Assembly: GCA_016350165.1 (NCBI GenBank)
Contig: CP066225.1
Coordinates: 4,216,001-4,280,000, forward strand
Direction: 5' to 3'
Length of the DNA: 64,000 nucleotides
Source of the DNA: Planctomycetota bacterium
GTDB taxonomy: Bacteria; Planctomycetota; Phycisphaerae; Phycisphaerales; Phycisphaeraceae
Below are positions 43,061 through 52,094 of this stretch, in pieces. Each line of letters begins with the position of its first letter. The first letter of the stretch is position 1. The position numbers and the translations under genes are program-made. Under the pieces are notes generated by a model. The model did not search any database, had not been told where the DNA came from, and saw only the letters and a list, made by a program, of their open reading frames with translations.

Positions 43061-44607
43061 AAAAAGATAAACAACAAGATGTATGGGGTGTGAGTATTGA
43101 TGAATCATCAATACGTGTAGCTTGCGTACGCAGTAACGGTGATCGGTATGAAGTCGTTGAACGCAAGTCGTGGTCGGTTGACTCGCAAGCGTACTGGGAT
43201 CGACGATGGGATCGAATATTTGCTCCGGTTATAACTATGCTTCAAGGTAAGCGTGTTGTCTTAGCTGTGAGTGACGAGCATATACTGTATAGTTCGCTGG
43301 TTTTGCCGAGTGTTTCGGGCAATGTGGTTGAACAGATGATTACTTCACAGGCTGAAGTATTAACTGCTGAATACCAGACCGATTTTGAGTGGACATGGTT
43401 TACAGATACGAAAACCGATGACACGAAAAATGGGCAGCAAGTTGTGCTCGCAGGTATGCGTCAGAAAATGTGTGAGCAAATTAAACTCGCTTTAAGTGGG
43501 TTTGCATCTGATGTTGTGATCGTACCAGAATCTGTTGCCACGTTGGGATTGGCTGGTGATTTGCAACAGGATACCGCAGTACGTTGGGTAAATGAAAATT
43601 ATGTGAGTTGTGTTTTTGTTAGCAATGGAGTGATCCAAACCGTAGAAGTTGAAGCGAATGAATTGGTGCCTGTAGGTAGTGTAATTGGTGGAAATGCAAC
43701 AGATATAGCTGATGATTATCTTGTCGTTGATAAAACATCTTCGCAATACGATGCATATTGCAGTGATCGCGTGACTGAATCACACACGAAGCTGAATCAG
43801 CAATTGACTAAGAAATCAATGCCTTTGCCGATCGAATATCTTTCTGCTGTTGGGGCAGGGTTATATGCTAGTACGCATACTTTGGATCAGTATTGTTTTT
43901 ATTGTAGTGAGCAACCTGATCAACAACGTAATGCAAATGCTATCAAACATAAATCAGTCTGGATATTGCTTGGGTTGATGTTATGCGTTGTGTTGTATTT
44001 GTATCAGTTAAAACAATACAGTTTGTCAAATTTGCAAACGCAAGTGAAGAATATCGAAGCCAGTTTAGAGCCATATGGTGGGACTCGTGGCGTGACTGCA
44101 ATGCAAGATCATTTGCAAAATCGAGAGATGCCGTTTGTTGGCGTGATGGGTGAATTGTCCAGAATTATTGGTAAAGATCAAACAATATTCACACGTATTC
44201 AGATGGGGCAAAAAGGAATACTTCGGCTGCACGGGATGATTCGATCTGTACCTGAACTAAATAAGCTTGTAGATAAGCTTTCCAAGTCGCAGATGTTCAA
44301 TGATGTTCGTGTGAACCGTGTGTCTGAGAATCAACAACAAGGAAAGCAAGAATTTGAAATTACACTTTCATTGGTGCAAACCTATCGCTACGCACTTGAA
44401 ATGAGGAAGCGTGAAAGAGCTAAAGACGCAGAGGTAGCGAAAATGAAGGAAGTTGAAACTTCAAAAGAAGATGAGAGTGCGAAAGTTGTTGAGAAAGAAT
44501 CAATTAAGCGCAAGGATGGATCTGCTAGTGGCCCAAAGAAGCCATCAAAAGATCAAAAGAAAATGATGAAGTTGCAAAAGAAACAGATTGAGAAACAGAA
44601 CGGATAA
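43057..44607 (+). CDS. gspL: GspL/PilM-like assembly protein
   Basis: 516 residues from GTG at 43057, overlapping the gspK stop. The N-terminal actin-like cytoplasmic domain opens DVWGVSIDESSIRVACVRSN, with a second half near 200-280. One membrane helix (WILLGLMLCVVLYLYQL, near 310) leads to a periplasmic ferredoxin-like part. A Lys/Glu/Ser-rich tail of about 70 residues ends the protein. In type II systems GspL links GspE to the membrane. PilM/PilN fusions are similar, so the name rests on operon context. Confidence 0.78.
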   Translation: MKKDKQQDVWGVSIDESSIRVACVRSNGDRYEVVERKSWSVDSQAYWDRRWDRIFAPVITMLQGKRVVLAVSDEHILYSSLVLPSVSGNVVEQMITSQAEVLTAEYQTDFEWTWFTDTKTDDTKNGQQVVLAGMRQKMCEQIKLALSGFASDVVIVPESVATLGLAGDLQQDTAVRWVNENYVSCVFVSNGVIQTVEVEANELVPVGSVIGGNATDIADDYLVVDKTSSQYDAYCSDRVTESHTKLNQQLTKKSMPLPIEYLSAVGAGLYASTHTLDQYCFYCSEQPDQQRNANAIKHKSVWILLGLMLCVVLYLYQLKQYSLSNLQTQVKNIEASLEPYGGTRGVTAMQDHLQNREMPFVGVMGELSRIIGKDQTIFTRIQMGQKGILRLHGMIRSVPELNKLVDKLSKSQMFNDVRVNRVSENQQQGKQEFEITLSLVQTYRYALEMRKRERAKDAEVAKMKEVETSKEDESAKVVEKESIKRKDGSASGPKKPSKDQKKMMKLQKKQIEKQNG

Positions 44608-44612
44608 TAATT

Positions 44613-45152
44613 ATGCTTGAGCAACGAGACAAAAGAACACTTTTTTTAGGTGCGATAGCATTAGCTGTGATGTTACTGTTTACCTATGTAGCGATGCCTA
44701 TGTTTGATCATTGGCGTGAGATGAGTACTCAGTTGAATGCTGCTGAAGTAAAGATGGTTGAATATCAGCAAGAGTTACTTCGGATCAAGAGTAAAACTGC
44801 AACTCTAGAATCAATCTACGGTAAGTGCATTAAAAATGAATTGCCTACCACAGATGAGGCAAGACAGAAGTATTTTAAAGCTTTTGAAAGATTGCTTCAG
44901 GAAAGTGGCATACGTAAGCGAGTTGTGAATGCTCAGCCAATAAAACCTTTTCCTGGAAATCGTAATTTACAGTTGGTTGGCATCAAGATAAAAGGACAAT
45001 GTAAGCCAGATAGATTATTGCAATGTATGTCAAAAATGAATGAGTTTGAAAAACTTGTTTTGATTGATAACGTTCAGATCGCCAAGATGCCTAAAGGTGA
45101 TCAGCTTGAAGTGAGTTTAATAGCTTCTTTAGTTGCGAGGGCAGAAAAATGA
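44613..45152 (+). CDS. gspM: GspM/PilO-like protein
   Basis: 179 residues: an N-terminal membrane helix (LFLGAIALAVMLLFTYVAMPM, residues 10-30), a coiled coil (near 35-70) and a ferredoxin-like domain. This is the GspM/PilO architecture. It pairs with GspL in the inner membrane. Its stop overlaps the next start. Confidence 0.75.
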   Translation: MLEQRDKRTLFLGAIALAVMLLFTYVAMPMFDHWREMSTQLNAAEVKMVEYQQELLRIKSKTATLESIYGKCIKNELPTTDEARQKYFKAFERLLQESGIRKRVVNAQPIKPFPGNRNLQLVGIKIKGQCKPDRLLQCMSKMNEFEKLVLIDNVQIAKMPKGDQLEVSLIASLVARAEK

Positions 45153-45619
45153 AAACAAGTATGGCAGATTGGCTTAATCTAGGAAAAATTGTAGTCGTGA
45201 TGAAACTTGTACTTGTGAGCATGCTTTTGTATGCAGGTTATGTCACAATTGGTTTGCCGCATAGTGGCGGCGACGAAGTAACAGCCTTAGGTATTACTTC
45301 CAATAAAACTGATAGAAAAGATAAAAGTGGTAAGCAACAAAGTACGAATACAAAAGCGAAAAAGAAAAGTTGTCTTGCAACGTCATTTGAGCAATATAAA
45401 ACTCGTAATATTTTTCAGCCTATTCCGGATACTTCATTTAAAGGTCAGTTAGTCGGCATTCTTGAAGATCGTGCTGTTTTTAATAATGGTGAAGGAAAAG
45501 TAGGCGATCGGATTATGGGAGCCGAGATAGTTAAGATCGGTAATGGTTGGGTGGAAATAAAGCACAACGATCAAAAACGAAAGCTGACCCTATGGGAAAG
45601 TGCGGTTCGCTCTAAATGA
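45149..45619 (+). CDS. GspC-like protein
   Basis: 156 residues. One membrane helix (VVMKLVLVSMLLYAGYVTIG, near 16-35) is followed by a Lys/Ser-rich linker and a short beta domain of about 70 residues. That domain has FKGQLVGILEDRAVFNNGEGKVGDRIMGAEIVKIG, which resembles the homology region of GspC that contacts the secretin N0 domain. There is no PDZ domain. Its position right before the secretin supports the role. Confidence 0.68.
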   Translation: MKTSMADWLNLGKIVVVMKLVLVSMLLYAGYVTIGLPHSGGDEVTALGITSNKTDRKDKSGKQQSTNTKAKKKSCLATSFEQYKTRNIFQPIPDTSFKGQLVGILEDRAVFNNGEGKVGDRIMGAEIVKIGNGWVEIKHNDQKRKLTLWESAVRSK

Positions 45620-45680
45620 GTTGAGCATCTTATTTGTGGTTGAATAATAAAAGAAAAAAATAAATCGATAGAGGTTTGAG

Positions 45681-48638
45681 ATGATACAACAATACAATCA
45701 AACAATACTTAAAAGCATCGCGATATTAATAGCATGTATTCTTACTTTTTCTTCAGCATACGCAGAGCCTGAAAAAGCATCTTCAAATAAAGTAGCTGAT
45801 AAGACTGAGCAAATTGAAGATAGTAAGAAAGATGTAGATGCTGAAAAAGCAGAAGAGGCGAAAAAAAAAGAAGAAGAAAAAATTTCTTTGACGTTCAATA
45901 ATATGGGTGTCGAGAAGATTGCTAAATTTTTGAGCGAAAAATTGGGCAAGCCAGTGATTCCTCACGAAAAGGTACGCTCCAAGAAAATTACAATTATTTC
46001 AGATCAAAAGATGGAGCTTAAGAAAGCGTTACGCATCCTCAGGCAAGCGATGCTACAGCATGGCGTAATTATGGAGGAATTAGATACGATCATTAACCTT
46101 CGTTCTGTAGACGATACCCCAAAAATTACGCTGCCCATCTACACGGACACAGATCAACTAGATGACATCGAAGACACATCACAAGTGATTCGTAAAATTT
46201 TTAAGCTAGAACACTATGATGTAGTTAAAGTTCAAGAAGCGATTATGCCAATGCTTCCGTCCTTCGGGCAAGTAGTCGCTGACCCCAACACAAAAACACT
46301 CATCGTTACAGATGTAGTCAGTAACTTAAAGCAAGTCGAAGACATTATTCGTACAATGGATGTTCCTTTAGCAAGCCAAACAGTTAAGAAAATTTTGGTA
46401 ATTAAAGAAACCGATGCGAGTTGGGTTGTTTCAGTTCTCGAACAATTATTAAATAAGAATCAGGGTAATAGACGTAATAACCGTTCACAAAGGAAGCCTG
46501 ATAATAAGAATCAAAACACTGTTGTTTTAGAGAAGGAATCAGGTACGGTTATGTTAGTGCCTGAAGTGAGTCGTAACTGGATTATTGCAGTTGCACCAGC
46601 TGATGTGATGACACAAATCATCGATTGGGTTGAAGAGCTAGATAAACCGGGCAAAGATTCTGAAGATTTTCAAATGTATCCGATTCAGTTTTCGGATATC
46701 GATGAAATCAGTAAGCAGATCAATAACGCACTCATGTCAATGCCTGATATGCAGAAGTCGGTGCGTGTTGTGCCATTTAGAACTTCGCGAGTTTTGATGG
46801 TGACTGGTACACAACGCGGCCATCAACTTGTCCGTTCTCTTATTGAACAACTCGACATCGAAAATGCATCTGACCGTATTATTAAAGTATTCACACTAAA
46901 GTATATTGATGCAGAAGTTGTTGCATCAAATATTGAAAAGCTTTTTGACAAACGTCAAGTTGAATTCCAAAGCAGATGGGGCACGCAATATAGACAAAAT
47001 AAATCGAGCTCTAATCTGAAAGTGACATCAGATAAACGTCGTAATGCAATTATCGTGCAAACAGATGCACGTACACTCGAGGAGATTGAAAAGACAATTA
47101 CAGAGCAATGGGATGTCCCCGTTGATGCTGAAGATGTGATGCCTCGCATCTATGTTTTGCAATATGCTGACCCAATTCAAATCAAAGAGTTGCTCGAAGA
47201 TTTGTTCTCAAAGAAATTAAAGCAATCACGTTCATGGTGGGATGAATCACCTGCAGAAGAAGTTACTCCTGTTGGTCGCTTGTTTGGGCAATTCAGTTTC
47301 CAAGCATTAACTGACTCAAATCAACTGATCGTGACAACAAAGCATCAAGAGAATTACGAAGTCATTGATAATATTATTAAACAGCTTGATCAGCCTCAAG
47401 ATATTGGCTTACCAATTATGATTGAGTTGAAGCACGCTAATGCTGAGGAATTGGCAGAGCAACTGAATGCGACACTCGCAGAGCGTGGTACACTCGCTCA
47501 AATTATGCGTTCATCAAGAACCTTATCAGGTGACTCAGATACAGGTGGAATTTCAGCAATCCTCAATAGTAATAGCAATCAACGCAACTCAAATAGCAAT
47601 AACAACCAGAAGCAAAATCAAACGAATATGATGGACTTCTGGTGGAGTAAACCTAAACCTGGTAGTAAGAAAGATGCGAAAACTTCGAGTAGTTTGATTG
47701 GCAAAATTCGTATCGTTCCAATTTTACGCCGTAACTCACTTTTAGTCATTGCCCCAACGGCTTACCGTGAACAATTACGCAACATGATTCAAGAACTTGA
47801 TAGCCCCGGATTACAAGTGATTATTCATGCTGTTATTGCTGAGATTCAACATAACGATGAATCAACTCTTGGCACAAGATTTTCATCCGATCCAAGCTTG
47901 TTGACTGATGCAAATCTTATTGATCAGTCACTTGGCTTCAACGGAAATGGAATCTACAAAGATCTAGCAGGTGGAATAACTGGGGTTGGCGGTGAGCAGT
48001 TTTCACGTGGTATCTTCGAATCTAACGTTAATCTCAATGTACTTATCCAACTTTTGGTTCGTAAATACGGCTTAAAAATTATGTTCGAACCTAAAATCTA
48101 CACCGCTGACAATCAAGAAGCTGAATTTTTCGATGGGCAAGATGTGCCGATTCAAAATTCATCTCAATCTTCTGGTGAAGGTACCGCGATCAAGCGAACC
48201 TTTAGTTACGTGCCAGTCGGAACACGTATGACTGTAAGGCCACATATCACACAAAATCGTGAAGTGGACTTAACCGTTAATCTAGAATTGTCTCGTATTT
48301 TGCCTGGTGAAACATTCTTCTCTAACCCTGTTTTCGATAGACGTGAAACAAGTACGCATGTTATTGTTAATGCAGGTCAAACCATCATGCTTAGTGGCAT
48401 CATTCGTCAAGAAGATTTCGTGGATGAGCGGAAACTTCCTTTGCTTGGTGATCTTCCACTTGTCGGTGGCCTCTTCAGAAGTACTCAGAAATCCAAGCAA
48501 AACCGTGAAATGATCGTCTTTATCACACCAACAGTTGTTTCAAACGATCCCGTCGAAACAAATGATGTCATGGCTCCATACTTGGATATTAAGAATAAAC
48601 TCGAAGCGGATTTTAAAGATCAAAACACAAAAGAATAA
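45681..48638 (+). CDS. gspD: Type II secretin GspD
   Basis: 985 residues, longer than the usual 650-750. A signal peptide (ILIACILTFSSAYA, cleaved near 28) is followed by an acidic Lys/Glu linker. The N0-like domain (near 70-155) is followed by an extended series of N1/N2-type repeats (for example VVADPNTKTLIVTDVVSNLKQ and VTSDKRRNAIIVQTDARTLE), at least four by eye. An Asn/Ser/Gln-rich loop lies near 625-655. The C-terminal secretin pore domain has VPVGTRMTVRPHITQNREVDL, VNAGQTIMLSGIIRQED and KLPLLGDLPLVGGLFRS. It forms the outer-membrane channel. Last gene of the operon. Confidence 0.93.
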   Translation: MIQQYNQTILKSIAILIACILTFSSAYAEPEKASSNKVADKTEQIEDSKKDVDAEKAEEAKKKEEEKISLTFNNMGVEKIAKFLSEKLGKPVIPHEKVRSKKITIISDQKMELKKALRILRQAMLQHGVIMEELDTIINLRSVDDTPKITLPIYTDTDQLDDIEDTSQVIRKIFKLEHYDVVKVQEAIMPMLPSFGQVVADPNTKTLIVTDVVSNLKQVEDIIRTMDVPLASQTVKKILVIKETDASWVVSVLEQLLNKNQGNRRNNRSQRKPDNKNQNTVVLEKESGTVMLVPEVSRNWIIAVAPADVMTQIIDWVEELDKPGKDSEDFQMYPIQFSDIDEISKQINNALMSMPDMQKSVRVVPFRTSRVLMVTGTQRGHQLVRSLIEQLDIENASDRIIKVFTLKYIDAEVVASNIEKLFDKRQVEFQSRWGTQYRQNKSSSNLKVTSDKRRNAIIVQTDARTLEEIEKTITEQWDVPVDAEDVMPRIYVLQYADPIQIKELLEDLFSKKLKQSRSWWDESPAEEVTPVGRLFGQFSFQALTDSNQLIVTTKHQENYEVIDNIIKQLDQPQDIGLPIMIELKHANAEELAEQLNATLAERGTLAQIMRSSRTLSGDSDTGGISAILNSNSNQRNSNSNNNQKQNQTNMMDFWWSKPKPGSKKDAKTSSSLIGKIRIVPILRRNSLLVIAPTAYREQLRNMIQELDSPGLQVIIHAVIAEIQHNDESTLGTRFSSDPSLLTDANLIDQSLGFNGNGIYKDLAGGITGVGGEQFSRGIFESNVNLNVLIQLLVRKYGLKIMFEPKIYTADNQEAEFFDGQDVPIQNSSQSSGEGTAIKRTFSYVPVGTRMTVRPHITQNREVDLTVNLELSRILPGETFFSNPVFDRRETSTHVIVNAGQTIMLSGIIRQEDFVDERKLPLLGDLPLVGGLFRSTQKSKQNREMIVFITPTVVSNDPVETNDVMAPYLDIKNKLEADFKDQNTKE

Positions 48639-48683
48639 TTACAGCACACACTACATCGTGTCCTGTATTCAATAGTTATAATG

Positions 48684-48729
48684 CTTCACCAGATGTGATA
48701 TTTTCGCATCTGGTGAAGTTTTCAAATTT
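48684..48729 (+). terminator. Terminator of the type II secretion operon
   Basis: A 12-bp stem, CTTCACCAGATG with CATCTGGTGAAG, and an 11-base loop are followed by TTTTC and further T-rich sequence. It lies 46 bases after gspD. Confidence 0.85.
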
Positions 48730-48749
48730 TCACTTAACAGGTGTTACCT

Positions 48750-49238
48750 ATGATGAATTCAATAATGAGCCGATTGTTATGCATAGCATGCGTATGCTCA
48801 ATGATTGTCTTAGTCAATGGGTGTCACTCAACTAATCAAAAGCAGCCAGTTGTTCAAAATCTTCAAAGCTCCACCAATCTTCAAATTGAGCGAGGTGGCG
48901 ATGGGGATGGTTTTCGTTACGTTGCATGGATTGATAACCGTCGTGATCAAGTCATTGTGACGCTATATCGTCCCTATGGCATGCGTTGGGAATACGAAGG
49001 GCAAATCCTAGATGACGATGTCGATGTGTGGCTCATGAACACCCAACTCTACCGTGAGGATTTCTGTCTCCAACCCAATCTCTGGCAACACAAAGACTAC
49101 GGCCAATGGCTCAAAGCAACATCTATCACCGGCAAAATTTCTATCATCCACGATCGTTATCTCAGTGAGTATCACATTCTCTTACGGGGCGACTCTCCAG
49201 AAGGCTCTATCATCCGTCAGCAGAAATGGGGTTTTTAG
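48750..49238 (+). CDS. Small putative lipoprotein
   Basis: 162 residues from the ATG at 48750, with AGGTG about 8 bases upstream; a GTG at 48741 is the alternative. Hydrophobic start with a lipobox-like VNGC near residue 25. The mature part has an Arg/Asp/Trp-rich beta domain (GFRYVAWIDNRRDQVIVTLYR, YGMRWEYEGQILDDDV). It has some flavour of YcfL/DUF1425 lipoproteins, but this is weak. The 3' end runs into TTTTTAGTGAAACATC, which resembles the box of the dispersed repeats. Function unknown. Confidence 0.62.
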   Translation: MMNSIMSRLLCIACVCSMIVLVNGCHSTNQKQPVVQNLQSSTNLQIERGGDGDGFRYVAWIDNRRDQVIVTLYRPYGMRWEYEGQILDDDVDVWLMNTQLYREDFCLQPNLWQHKDYGQWLKATSITGKISIIHDRYLSEYHILLRGDSPEGSIIRQQKWGF

Positions 49239-49328
49239 TGAAACATCATGTTCAATTATTGCCAATACTTTCACATTCAGTGGAACAGATTCCCTTGTCT
49301 AGACAGACTATACTCAAATTAGTGCAAA

Positions 49329-49571
49329 GTGACTTGTAGTCAATCTTTATCTACTGGAGTTGATAGGCAAGCAGTGTCAGCATTAAACCGTTCAGGAAAG
49401 CTTCATAGGTTTGATATCCATGAGGAAGTTTTTGAAAGGTGGGAAAAGCAATCATTGGTAACTGAAATCAAAGATTATGATTTGCAAACAGGCACCTACA
49501 ACCATGAGTTTCGTTTCGCGCCGGAGATCTCAGAGCAATTAAATTGGTATATGTATAACGGAGAATTTTAA
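49329..49571 (+). CDS. Small hypothetical protein, AT-rich
   Basis: 80 residues from GTG at 49329. It is charged and aromatic with no motif I recognise and no signal or membrane segment. The next frame starts directly after its stop. Base composition is AT-rich compared with the flanks. It could be a fragment of a larger gene; no longer open frame is seen upstream. Confidence 0.4.
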   Translation: MTCSQSLSTGVDRQAVSALNRSGKLHRFDIHEEVFERWEKQSLVTEIKDYDLQTGTYNHEFRFAPEISEQLNWYMYNGEF

Positions 49572-49904
49572 TTGAAAAATGAATCAGTAAAAATTTGCTG
49601 TGATGCGTTTCAATGGATGATTGATTCTGCAGGACATTCAGGATTTTCGATCATTGTTGCGGGCGATATAAGTGATGTTGTTTTCTATTTACAAGCTCGA
49701 GCATACGATGAAAATCAAGAAAATAAGTTAGATAACATCCCACGTACTGTTGATCCTCCAAAGCCATTTTGCTTAAAAATGCAAAATGTTATTCAGTATT
49801 GTCCATTTTGTGGCACAAGCTTAAAAAAAATTGCTAGTAATAATTCTTCAAAAATGGAGCTATTGATAAAACTTCATATGAAATATGATCTTTCAATGCA
49901 ATGA
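49572..49904 (+). CDS. Small zinc-ribbon hypothetical protein
   Basis: 110 residues from TTG at 49572. The C-terminal part has PFCLKMQNVIQYCPFCGTSLKK, a pattern seen in many small orphan proteins where CPFCG forms half of a zinc ribbon; another CC pair is at residues 9-10. AT-rich, like the preceding gene. Proteins of this look often sit in accessory or toxin-immunity settings, which is inference only. A better start is not visible. Confidence 0.5.
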   Translation: MKNESVKICCDAFQWMIDSAGHSGFSIIVAGDISDVVFYLQARAYDENQENKLDNIPRTVDPPKPFCLKMQNVIQYCPFCGTSLKKIASNNSSKMELLIKLHMKYDLSMQ

Positions 49905-50102
49905 TACGTGAATGACATGTAAATTTAACGATTCTTGCTGTACTAGTTAAAATGGTGGATGAAGTGTGTGATATGTAATTAACTCTGTAATCATCGCATG
50001 TAGTTTATAGGCTCACATTGGAAATTACAGATTTCCTAGAATGTGATACATGGCAATTAAATGGAGTTAGTTATCGACATCAGTACTAAAATAGTAATAC
50101 AT

Positions 50103-50138
50103 AAAAACCCTGTCGCTATCTCTAGCACAGGGTTTTCT
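50103..50138 (-). terminator. Terminator of tRNA-Ser
   Basis: On the minus strand, AAAACCCTGT ... ACAGGGTTTT with a loop of about 15 bases ends in TTTTT, 5 bases past the tRNA. Confidence 0.82.
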
Positions 50139-50142
50139 TAAG

Positions 50143-50229
50143 CGGAGAGGGAGGGATTCGAACCCTCGAGGGGATTGCTCCCCCACACGAATTCCAATCG
50201 TGCGCCTTAAACCGCTCAGCCACCTCTCC
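50143..50229 (-). tRNA. tRNA-Ser (anticodon GGA)
   Basis: 87 nt on the minus strand. The acceptor GGAGAGG pairs with CCTCTCC, with discriminator G. The anticodon stem CACGA/TCGTG has the loop TTGGAAT, giving GGA. A long variable arm and T-loop GGTTCGAATCC are present. Confidence 0.95.
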
Positions 50230-50315
50230 AGGTCACAATTGCGATAATTTCGCAAAGCGATTTCAGATCAGATATCCTATTGTTTTTACAGGATTTGTAA
50301 AGGGAAGCCCCAGCT

Positions 50316-51068
50316 GTGAATAACCAATCGGGCCTGAAAAGAGGCATAACTGGCATAATCGTCGTGGACAAACCTTTGGGTATTAGTTCAATGGATGTGG
50401 TACGTCGTGTACGCAAAGTCGTCCCACGTATTGTCGTCCAAGGTAAGAACGGCCGCCTTAAGGAAAAATGGGCGCGTGTCGGCCACGGCGGTACCCTCGA
50501 TCCTCTTGCCACCGGCGTCGTCATTGTCTGCATCGGCAAAGCCACCAAATCCGTCTCCAAGCTCATGGGCATGGAAAAAACCTATATCGCCGAGATCGAC
50601 CTTTCAGCTTTCACCATCACCGACGATGCCGAAGGTGATCGCGAAGAAGTCCAAGTCGACAACATCCCAACGCAAGATCAAATCCGCACCACACTCGACA
50701 CACATTTCACAGGCCGCATCATGCAGACGCCACCCAAATACTCAGCGATCCATGTCGATGGCAAACGCGCTTACAAACTCGCACGTGCAGGCAAAGACGT
50801 CAAAATCGAACCACGCCCCGTTGATATCTACAGCATCACAATCGACCGCTACACATATCCCAATCTCACCCTCACCATCCGTTGCGGTAAAGGCACATAC
50901 ATCCGATCTATCGCACGCGATCTCGGCAATAAACTAAACACCGGCGGCTACCTTACCGCACTCCGCCGAACACAAGTCGGCCCATTCAAAGTCCAAGACG
51001 CACACCCAATCGAACGCTTTGAAACCAAAGTAGAGCAGGGTGATTTAATGGTATTGATGGAATTCTAA
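50316..51068 (+). CDS. truB: tRNA pseudouridine-55 synthase
   Basis: 250 residues from GTG at 50316, with AGGGAAG about 9 bases upstream. TruB makes pseudouridine 55 in the T-loop of tRNAs. Signatures are GIIVVDKPLGISSMDVVRRVRK, GHGGTLDPLATGVVIVCIG with the catalytic Asp, KTYIAEI, PPKYSAIHVDGKRAYKLAR and GTYIRSIARDLG. A short Lys/Arg-rich insert (GKNGRLKEKWAR) comes before the catalytic motif. It is not in the usual nusA-infB-rbfA operon. Convergent with the DUF4062 gene. Confidence 0.94.
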   Translation: MNNQSGLKRGITGIIVVDKPLGISSMDVVRRVRKVVPRIVVQGKNGRLKEKWARVGHGGTLDPLATGVVIVCIGKATKSVSKLMGMEKTYIAEIDLSAFTITDDAEGDREEVQVDNIPTQDQIRTTLDTHFTGRIMQTPPKYSAIHVDGKRAYKLARAGKDVKIEPRPVDIYSITIDRYTYPNLTLTIRCGKGTYIRSIARDLGNKLNTGGYLTALRRTQVGPFKVQDAHPIERFETKVEQGDLMVLMEF

Positions 51069-52064
51069 TCAAGTCTCAATTACGGTTTCACTTTTTGGGT
51101 TTGGATGACTTAATTCGATCTTTCTGTAATATGCAAGTATATCTCGTCCATGTTCAGTGATGCCCCATTTTACTAAACGAATATCATCTGAAATTCTTAC
51201 TCGATCTATTAAATTAAAGGTTTCTAAATCACATAACCATGTTTTAACATCATTAGTAGATATCAATTCTTCAGATTGGTTTCTACCTAATATTTCGGAA
51301 GAGAGATATATATTAAATCGATATGAGTAATCTTGTTCTAGTAATCGTTTTGATATTTTTAAAAATAATTCTACATAATTAAAAGGTTTAGAATATTTTT
51401 TATCTTTAGTAGAAATTTCAAAACTATAGCTTTGCAATTGCTTTATAGATTGTTTTATTGATTGTTCTTTATTGTCAAGTGCCGAAAGTTCATTGATTTG
51501 ATTGCGTAAGAAAGCGTTTTCTTCACTTAAGCGAGCCAGTTCATTTGGGATTTCTGGGTTAGTAATTTGATCGGATCGGACCCAACCTTTGCGTGGTTTA
51601 AGATTGAATTGCTTTGTTAATGATATTGCAATTTTTCCGTATAAATCATCCTTATTTGACCAAGATTGCATCATTTTAGTGCGTATTTTATTTTTGAAAT
51701 TATCTAATGCTCGTATGTCCTTGTCCGATTTGTCACAAATATTTTGAGGCCACTGAGCTTTGTCGTCAATAATAAAGCCAAGAGTTGGCACACCTTGTTC
51801 GCAGGCATAGTCATATTCTTTCTCTGTATAACTAATACCTTCATCGGTAACAGAACCATAGCGATGGGCTGTGATTACGACGTAATAATCAGAATCGTCA
51901 ATCTGTCTTTTAATCAGTTGCCATTGCTCTTCATCCCCGGCACTAAACATCTCCATACCTAGTGGGATATGACCCATTTCAAGGATGGCTTTAATAACCT
52001 GATCACGTTCGTTCTTTAGATCTTCATATGTAGAACTGATAAAAATTTGATACTTCTTATCCAT
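51069..52064 (-). CDS. DUF4062-domain protein, AT-rich, probable acquired gene
   Basis: 331 residues from the ATG at 52064, with GGGAG about 7 bases upstream. The N-terminal DUF4062 domain (residues 1-85) has YQIFISSTYEDLKNERDQV, a region around MEMFSAGDEEQW, and DSDYYVVITAHRYGS. DUF4062 is a TIR-related fold common in prokaryotic conflict systems. A coiled-coil segment (near 170-205) follows, then a C-terminal part that ends in a winged-helix-like module (VKWGITEHGRDILAYYRKIE). The gene is strikingly AT-rich between GC-richer truB and tatC, which suggests horizontal transfer. No partner gene is adjacent. A defence role is inference. Confidence 0.85.
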   Translation of the reverse strand: MDKKYQIFISSTYEDLKNERDQVIKAILEMGHIPLGMEMFSAGDEEQWQLIKRQIDDSDYYVVITAHRYGSVTDEGISYTEKEYDYACEQGVPTLGFIIDDKAQWPQNICDKSDKDIRALDNFKNKIRTKMMQSWSNKDDLYGKIAISLTKQFNLKPRKGWVRSDQITNPEIPNELARLSEENAFLRNQINELSALDNKEQSIKQSIKQLQSYSFEISTKDKKYSKPFNYVELFLKISKRLLEQDYSYRFNIYLSSEILGRNQSEELISTNDVKTWLCDLETFNLIDRVRISDDIRLVKWGITEHGRDILAYYRKIELSHPNPKSETVIET

Positions 52065-52094
52065 CACTGCTCCCAAAAATAAGAATCCAAAAAA

